Shown in pieces: positions 57,901 through 64,000 of a DNA stretch of 64,000 bases (its first letter is position 1; every line of letters starts with the position of its first letter). This DNA comes from Lotus japonicus (taxonomy: Eukaryota > Streptophyta > Magnoliopsida > Fabales > Fabaceae). The notes under the pieces are model-generated. The model was not told the origin of the DNA and made no database searches. It was given only the letters and a program-made list of their open reading frames with translations. The position numbers and the translations under genes were made by a program. The stretch is from assembly GCF_012489685.1 (NCBI RefSeq), contig NC_080045.1:315001-379000 (forward strand). The letters run 5' to 3'.

Positions 57901-60458
57901 TAACTCATGATGATTCCTCGAATCATCCGACTCATCTCCATCCGATGGTCAAAAACTGCTCAGCGAGCAAAGAGTATCGACATACTCGAAAACTATCAGT
58001 CTCCCGGCTTATCCCTCGGATAGCCCAACGACATAACTGCTCCCACAGCACAAGAGTATCAACATACTCAAAACTTCTCAACTTTCTCAACACTTGGATC
58101 CGACGACACTTCTCGTTTTCCAAAACTAAGATCTTCATCCTAAGCTTCCTTTCGAGTTTATTATCATTATTTGAAGGTTTTAGAGGTTGTTTAATGTCTT
58201 ATGAGTTTTCTTTACAAAATGAGATCCTTTTAATCTTATCGCGAATCTTATAAGTTCCCGGGATCTCCCAATCCCAAATGACTCCAGAGAATGTCTCGAT
58301 CCATAAGCACCATAACAAGGCCCGAATCTCATTCGCCCTATCAAACTTTCTCAAAACTCTCAAAATAAAATCGGCATGACCTGCCCGCTATTCTCACTAC
58401 TCAGAATCACAGATATGAGTGCAAGACATAGTTAAATCATCACAGTCATCAATCATGTCATATATCAATGCATCTCAGAATAAACACGTAGCACTTAGCA
58501 TATAAATCATGCACCACACATCCTAGATTACCCACATAGCACATAGCATGTAAGTCAATCTCAAAAACATAGTAGCAGATGCATCATCTACATTGTCAGC
58601 CGAAGCCTCAGAAAACATTTTCCCAATCATACACAAACAAGTGCATAAACAGTAAATCAAGTCGAATGCGTCGACACCTAAAGCATTAGCTAGTAAGGTA
58701 AGTTGCCCTTACCTCTAGTTATTCCAGCGTTCTCCTCAAACGTTCCTTCACAATGAGCTCCTTGATCTTCAGGAAATTCCTCAAAAGCACCTTTAAAGTA
58801 AAACCACAGAATTCTATCAAAATCTATCGGAAACTAAGCTACTAATACTTACTAAGGTTACCCGAAGTAGTACATACTCCGAGGTACGATAATCTAGCGT
58901 GAAAGAACAAGTTTTCGAAAAAGGAATTTTCCTCCCTCCCCCTAAGAGTGCTCGGCCACTTTTCACAATTGTGGGACTCGATTTTTCTTCGATCAAACTT
59001 GGTTCCTATGCTATCATTAGCCGTAACTAAGGGTATTCTGAACTCGGAAAAATTATCGGATCAAAAACTGTCGCAGGGGTATTTTGGTCATGATTTTTAA
59101 CTTAGAAATTTCAAAACTGAAATCCCAAAAACCAAATTTTGCAGGGACGTCACCAACGAAGTTTATGACAACTAATCCTACTAGCACTAAGCTAAGGCGA
59201 TAGTTTTCAGCCTAAAGGTTGAAGCTTTACTCCAAAAACTCCAAAAATGGGTATTTTAGGCTAAAATTGATTCCGGCGGAATTCCGGCGACATAACGGAA
59301 AATCTAATCCGGCAGAAGTGATCTTGGGCACATATAGAAGAGGTTTAGAATCAGAAATGAAAGATTCGGGATAGTTTTGCAAAAACCCATAAACTATCAA
59401 CTCAGAAAAGTCTACAGAAAAGCTATGGAAAAAGCGATCAGGGGTAAGGATTAGCAACTATACCAGGGTTTCGGTTTCGGCAAACTTCCGATGATTGGAA
59501 TCGGACGTTCGTAGATTCTAGAGTTTCGCCTCGAAACAATTGTGATATATGGAAAAAGAGAAGTTCTAACATTTCTCTGAAGATTTTTGGAATTAACTTC
59601 CATCGTGCCTAAAAGTGAAAACTAGCTATATACTAGGGTTTCTGACCTAGGTTTAAGCGTATAACGATCGTGCTATAACTTTTATCGACTTCGGTACAAT
59701 CCTCAGACTTTTCCTGAACTTTCTCCTTCATAAATTTATTTCATTTGGTAAACTCTAGTTCAGGTTTCCCTTCACGATACATCAACCCTAATCGTGAATA
59801 GGATTCTATTTACTTGGCATAAGCTTAAAAACTTGGGCCTTACACTGTGGCTGAGAACGTTAGGTAGGTCGTCAGGATAGTACACATGTTTTTGTACTTG
59901 GATAGCGACTTGACCTTTAAACTAGGAGACTTCTGATCAGGGGAATGCTTCATGTTGGAACTTGTGAAGCCGGTTGATCAGAGTCAGAGGGAAAGCACAG
60001 ATCCTCTGACCGTTGTATCTTCTGATTCTGAACTCAGAGGGAAGTACATGGTGTTCAGAGTTTCTTGCTTCTGGACATCAGAGTTTCCACTATTCAGCTT
60101 CTGGATCTTTAGAGTCTTCTACACCATCAGAACATCTGAACCTTCAGAGTTTCTTGGTTGTCAGAATTTCTGGATCTTCAGAACTTCTAGTGACTGAGTC
60201 CATATCAGAGCTTGTATAACTTCAGATCTTCTGAAGCATTTCTACTGTTCAGAGAGAACATAGATGTTGCGAAAGCGTTGCTTGGGTCACTCTTTATGCA
60301 CATTGCTTCTGATTTGTGTGAGATTGAATATAGGTCAGAGCCTGTAAATAGCACACTCAGAAAAACACGTTAAAGTACCATAATTGTTCATACTCAAATG
60401 TTAACTTGTAATCATCAAAACATAGAGTTGTACTACTCGATCAAAACTTGATCTTACA

Positions 60459-61182
60459 ATCTCCCCCTTTTTGATGATGACAAAACTAAGTATTTTGATG
60501 AACAATTCTTAAACAATAAACTGAATTCACTCAGAATTTAGAGATATAGAATAAGACTTATCCTGATGTGAATAGTTTATCTTGCTCATTCTGAATCCAA
60601 GACACAGCTTGATTCTGAGCATAGCTCCCCCTGAATCTAAGACTTAATGAAAACGTTAGAAATGTCTAGATTCTGAGCTAAATAATGTAAGAGTTCAGAG
60701 TGAAGGCGCATGACATAGATGAAATAGAATAATCAGAGCGTATAAGTATTCAGAGTTAACGTTAAGTGGTATCAGAGTCAATTATATATATCAGAGTCAA
60801 ATATAATCACTTCAGAAGAAGTGAAATGTATTCCTTGTATTTGCCAAGTGACACATCTATGGTCATAAGAGTGGAACTCTTAAATTCTCCAAAATAAATC
60901 ACACTAACATCAAAAACTAGGTGTACTCCCCCTTTTTGTCATAAGCAAAAAGTATGGGGTGTGAAAAACTCAGCTTGAAGTACAAGGTACTCCCCCTCAG
61001 AGAAGGTCTGAGTGAAAAGATGGAGAAATTAAACGCGGTAAGAATGAAAGTTACGCGAAGTAAAGAATGGAGTTAATGCAGGAGAAGAACGTTTACCACC
61101 GGCCACGGGAGTAAAGAGAACTTCAGTTACCAAGGACTTATCCTCGAGAAACTGCAGGAGAAATAACTTCCAAGGAGAGAAT
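60459..61182 (-). promoter_or_regulatory. Polypurine tract region of copia B with repeated PPT-like tracts
   Basis: The primary tract abuts the LTR (60459-60473; minus AAAAAGGGGGAGAT). Further G5 tracts lie near 60626, 60924-60938 (minus AAAAAGGGGGAGTAC) and 60988-61002. The rest is non-coding and rich in TCAGAG-type words. Confidence 0.65.
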
Positions 61183-61188
61183 GAAGCT

Positions 61189-61197
61189 TATATAAAG
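61189..61197 (+). promoter_or_regulatory. TATA box for the antisense small ORF of copia B
   Basis: TATATAAAG, about 64 bp before the ATG at 61260, with a CT/CA-containing leader (TTCACAACTCGATCAATTCC). Its direction is opposite to the element's own transcription. Confidence 0.5.
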
Positions 61198-61259
61198 TGA
61201 TTGAGAGGAGGGTAAGCTTCACAACTCGATCAATTCCATAAAAGGAAAAATAAAAAAGT

Positions 61260-61652
61260 ATGGCATCATACATGGTAGCACTGGAAGAGCTCAGAAGGAA
61301 GGCGTTCGAGGAGGACTTGTTCCTGAACATAAGACATCCAGATGGTACAAAAACCATTTCAGAGCTGACGAGGACACTTCTTGAGGAGGACCTTCGTCCA
61401 GAGCTTAAGGATGACTTAAAGGAATTCCTTGCCTTCGTGGAGGAAGTGCAAGAACTCAGCCAGCTTGAGCTGAAGTTGCTGGAAGAAAAGGAAACCATAG
61501 AGAAGAAGCTCAAGACAACAGAAGAGATTCTGGAGAGGAATGAGCTAAACGTCAATCTCAACAACATCCAGTATTCACTGGATCGTCTGGAGAAGGAGAG
61601 GTCAGAGCAGCGCCAAGAGTGCAGAAGAATGAGGAGGGATCCTCCATTCTAG
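61260..61652 (+). CDS. Antisense coiled-coil ORF of copia B (130 aa)
   Basis: Intact ORF on the strand opposite to the LTR and env-like ORF. It begins MASYMVALEELRRKAFEEDL, has a compact segment (NIRHPDGTKTISELTRTLLE), and then a long coiled coil (KLLEEKETIEKKLKTTEEIL, SLDRLEKERSEQRQECRRMR). It ends in a basic tail and TAG. Highly charged, with no membrane segment. It lies between the polypurine tracts and the env-like stop, as does the 133-aa ORF of copia A, but inverted. Antisense accessory ORFs are known in some plant LTR elements. I do not recognise a named family. A partner or regulator of the element's coat or env-like protein is possible but unproven. Confidence 0.65.
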   Translation: MASYMVALEELRRKAFEEDLFLNIRHPDGTKTISELTRTLLEEDLRPELKDDLKEFLAFVEEVQELSQLELKLLEEKETIEKKLKTTEEILERNELNVNLNNIQYSLDRLEKERSEQRQECRRMRRDPPF

Positions 61653-61738
61653 ATTTTAGGGAAGGAAGAAAAAATGTATGGTGTAAACACATAAAGATTA
61701 TGAATAAATAAAAGAAAAAATTTTGCAAACATAGTGTG

Positions 61739-61742
<4 letters not shown>

Positions 61743-61790
<48 letters not shown>
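61743..61790. repeat. (AT)n microsatellite, 48 bp
   Basis: Uninterrupted AT dinucleotide run between the antisense ORF and the env-like ORF. Likely to vary in length between individuals or assemblies. Confidence 0.97.
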
Positions 61791-61796
<6 letters not shown>

Positions 61797-61910
61797 GCAA
61801 AGAAAAATAAATAACAACTAACAAAGAAGAATAACAAAAGTAACTTAAAGAAAATAAACAGAAGTTAACATAAAACAAAGTTAAGAAAAAAAAACGAAGA
61901 GATCCTAAGA

Positions 61911-63058
61911 CTAGGGTTTATCAGAGCGACGCAGAAGTTCCGTCAGAATTTGCTTCATGTCCATCAGCAGAGACTCATGAGTATCAAGACGTTGCTCCAT
62001 GATGTCGAGTCTGGACGAGCTTGACTGTGTGGAGCTGGAAGGAACAGTCTGAGCAGCTTGATGAGCTGGAATGGAAGCAGAAGCAGCAGGAGTAAAAACT
62101 ACTGGTGCAAGTGCTTGGCATCTAAGGGCTTCAGCCTCAGCTTCAAGTCTCTCTGCCTCTAATCTTGCTTGTTCAGCCTGAGCTGCTGCTTGACGTGCAG
62201 CTTCTTCTGCTTGCTCTTGCTTTCTTCTGGCCTCTTCAACAGCTTCAAGGAGCTTATGTCTTTGTTGTTGTTCATGAAGAGCCACCCTTCTTGCAAACCT
62301 CTGCTTTGCAGCCTTGATCCTCTGATCCCTTTCTATAGTCAGATGCTGCATCATAATAGGAACCTGAGCTACTAGCCAAGTACTCAAACTATTCCACTCT
62401 TCAGCAACAGATTCAGCATTCTCACTCAGGTCAGTGTGACCTTGCACGTTGCGTAGCATCAAAGAAGCTTCATGATTAAAGACATTGATGCACTCAGAGA
62501 GAGAGGTGGGTCTGTGGTAAGTGTAGGGAACTATGGAGAGGTTGGTTTCTGGAGAGGTTGGGTGATTGCTACTGTTAGCTTCAGAAGCACCTTGAGGAGA
62601 GCCAATGTCAAAGGTTTGGACATGAGGTTCAGAGGCTCCAAGGTGTGGTGCAGAAGTTTCAACCAGAGGTTGTGGTGACCTAACCGAGGAGTGGTTAGAC
62701 ACAGATTGTTCTGGTTCTGGTTGAACTGGCTCTTGATGGACAGGGCCAGGTTGAGCTTGTTGAGCCAAAGGGTCTGCCTCATGTAAGGGGTTAGCCAAGA
62801 TAGGTTCATCTGGGTCAACTAGACGTTCAGGTCTAGGTCCGGGGTATCTCCCAGGGCTTGGACATGTGAGGTAATACTCTGGGATGGCAGACACTTTTTC
62901 TTTTCTGACCTCCATGAATTTACGAAGTGACTCAGAGTTATTTGAAGGTGAGGAGTCAGCAAAGTTGGTTGGGAATGATACAGGAGTATAGGCAGTGGAA
63001 GAATCTGTATCAGTGGTTCTGGCAGCTGGACGTGCTGATGCTCTGGGGACAGAGTGAT
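61911..63058 (-). pseudogene. Env-like ORF of copia B, 5' part cut off by a Y LTR
   Basis: About 380 minus-strand codons remain open. The visible order is: serine/threonine-rich N-terminal part, a conserved-looking RKFMEVRKEKVSAIPEYYLT segment, a proline/glutamine-rich linker (QPGPVHQEPVQPEPEQ), and a long Ala/Glu/Arg coiled coil (AVEEARRKQEQAEEAARQAA, LEAERLEAEAEALR). The end is LDIMEQRLDTHESLLMDMKQ...LRRSDKP. Overall layout matches the C-terminal half of the env-like ORF of copia A (disordered, then coiled coil). The first nine codons of the open frame come from the inserted LTR. Upstream env-like and pol sequence should lie beyond the insertion, outside the window. Confidence 0.75.
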
Positions 63059-64000
63059 TGTAACGCCCCGATTTCTCGAGTTTCACACAGTAACCAATTT
63101 TTCACAAAAATTTTCGCCGATTCATTTATTACTCTTGAATAGGTGATAAAGATCATTTTCACTTTTGAAAGCTCTTGAATACCATTGTTAGAAATCACAT
63201 TAGTGTTTTCCGATTCATAACATAACCATAAAGAACGGGTTAATGAAATACGTTTTGCGCTACTCTCATAAACGGATAGAACATCAACTGTTATAAAATC
63301 AACTGCAAGTAAATAAAGAAAACCGTGTCCACACCCACGTATGGAAAAACCACGGCGGAAGTAAACAGTTTACATCAGTTACTCAAGTTCTCATAAAACT
63401 CAACAAAATAAAATGAAGTTCCAAAAGAACGCTCGCTCATAGGGTTCCCAGTCTAGTCATCAGTGTCACGGTCGCTCGGCAGGTTCATCCTTTGGCTTCT
63501 CATCTTCTACCACCTGTCTTCTCTTTTTGGGTCTCGGCCCCACCAAGTTGTTGTGTATAAATCTGGCGCCTCCACCATAGCGTCGTCGTCCCGTAACCGA
63601 AGCGTCAGACCCGTCTTGGGGCACGAACTCAGCAGGTGTCTCGGGCTTAGTCTCAGCAGGTGTCTCCCCGACTCCCTCAACCTCAGGTAGAAGGAACCTA
63701 GGAGGTGGATAGGGCATGTCAAGGATACCCCCTTCAACCGTGCGAATCTCCACTATATTGCCGCCCCGGTCCATCCCTATAAAGCTAACGTCCCCGACAT
63801 ATACTCTTCGGATCCCGGAGGAGTCGGCTCTCCAGGCCCGATCGTCTAGCTCCCCATCAAGTCTCAGCATCCAGCGATGCATGAACGTCGTTGTCGTCGA
63901 CGCCATCTACCCCCCCCCCCCCCAAATAAACACATAAACAAACAGCAAGGGTCAGGTCGAAAAGAAAACACATAATACAATAGATATAATGAAGCAACTT
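63059..64000 (-). mobile_element. Family-Y LTR (copy Y3), cut by the window end
   Basis: Starts from the + side with TGTAACGCCCCGATTTCTCGAG, the inverted Y terminus, inside the env-like ORF of copia B. The left flank is GTGAT; the matching duplication lies beyond the window. It carries the longest LTR-borne ORF. More diverged from Y and Y2 than these are from each other. Confidence 0.88.
63466..63906 (-). CDS. LTR-borne ORF, family Y, long form (146 aa)
   Basis: Intact minus-strand ORF whose ATG (63904-63906) directly follows a 15-G run and TAG, the same 3' splice-like position as in Y and Y2. It starts MASTTTTFMHRWMLRLDGEL and contains RRVYVGDVSFIGMDRGGNIV, which has a beta-rich look. A proline-containing middle (LDMPYPPPRFLLPEVEG) follows, then an acidic/proline stretch (GVGETPAETKPETPAE) and a basic segment GPRPKKRRQVVEDE that could be a nuclear localisation signal. 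Position and the LxMPYPPP-like segment recall LSFDLPPS in X2. No known family. It is the best candidate in this window for a still functional LTR-encoded protein. Confidence 0.6.
   Translation of the reverse strand: MASTTTTFMHRWMLRLDGELDDRAWRADSSGIRRVYVGDVSFIGMDRGGNIVEIRTVEGGILDMPYPPPRFLLPEVEGVGETPAETKPETPAEFVPQDGSDASVTGRRRYGGGARFIHNNLVGPRPKKRRQVVEDEKPKDEPAERP

Larger units (their letters stand above)
56691..59844 (-). mobile_element. Solo LTR of family X (copy X5), 3154 bp, CTGTG duplication
   Basis: Exact 5-bp duplication CTGTG at 56686-56690 and 59845-59849. The minus strand runs TGTAAGGCCCAAGTTTTTAAGC ... CGGGGTGTTACA, close to X4. Near 59459-59464 it lacks a 474-bp segment present in X4 (40855-41328) that includes TATA, leader and donor site. 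It is nested in the copia B LTR. Confidence 0.94.
56093..60458 (-). mobile_element. 3' LTR of copia element B, split by solo LTR X5
   Basis: On the minus strand it starts TGTAAGATCAAG at 60458, after the polypurine tract, and ends CATACCTTCA at 56093. Without X5 and its duplication it is about 1.2 kb and resembles the LTR of copia A. A TATA box (minus TATAAATAG) lies at 56603-56611. The second LTR of B lies outside the window. Confidence 0.88.

Noticed and set aside
61649..61878. Minus-strand ORFs with YIYIYI runs.
   Set aside because: They come from the (AT)n microsatellite.

Overview
The window is nuclear, repeat-dominated heterochromatin from a flowering plant. A legume is likely, because the Ty1/copia elements have a SIRE/Maximus layout (pol, then a long env-like ORF, then an AAAAAGGGGGAGA polypurine tract), but no single-copy host gene is present to settle the species. 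I see no host protein gene, tRNA, rRNA or CRISPR array. The ground substance is a satellite of about 179 bp per monomer. Seven blocks (1-1267, 4656-6646, 8010-13967, 17753-21073, 37106-37780, 42739-47430, 55194-56092) add up to about 18.8 kb, or roughly 105 monomers. All blocks run in one orientation except the first, which is inverted. Everything else is LTR-retrotransposon sequence inserted into the satellite or into other elements.

Layout: satellite (+); truncated LTR X1 (1268-4655); satellite (-) holding a 1.36 kb solo LTR (6647-8009); satellite with solo LTR X2 (13968-17752); satellite; a nest at 21074-37105 made of copia remnant C, copia element A (LTR, small coiled-coil ORF, env-like ORF, pol) with a Y-family solo LTR inside pol, and a truncated X3 LTR; satellite; X4, a 3' LTR with the pol tail of a chromovirus (37781-42738); satellite; a complete Y element with both LTRs (47431-55193); satellite; copia element B (56093 to window end), whose LTR holds solo LTR X5 and whose env-like ORF is cut by a third Y LTR. 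Target-site duplications of 5 bp are exact for the 1.36 kb LTR (GTTAG), X2 (ACGGG), the Y solo LTR (CCTGG), full Y (GGCAC) and X5 (CTGTG).

X and Y are long-LTR Ty3/gypsy families (LTRs 2.5-3.9 kb). X4 ends in a chromovirus-type pol tail, so Tekay/Del is the likely lineage. The most interesting feature is inside their LTRs. In copy after copy a promoter and short leader are followed by a 5' splice-site-like sequence, about 1.3-1.8 kb of intron-like DNA, and a 3' splice-site-like CAG or TAG placed directly before an ATG. That ATG opens a small ORF with a W-x-L/M-rich start and, where full length, an acidic end. This looks like a spliced protein-coding gene carried wholly within the LTR. It reaches 146 intact codons in the last copy (63466-63906) and about 220 codons, with one stop and one frameshift, in X2. 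The intron-like part has repeatedly given rise to unrelated minisatellites.

Other points of note are: an opposite-strand coiled-coil ORF with its own TATA box in copia B; a hairpin-forming minisatellite with compensatory base changes in the Y element; a satellite inversion point that coincides with a truncated LTR; and higher-order repeats of about 20 and 10 monomers.
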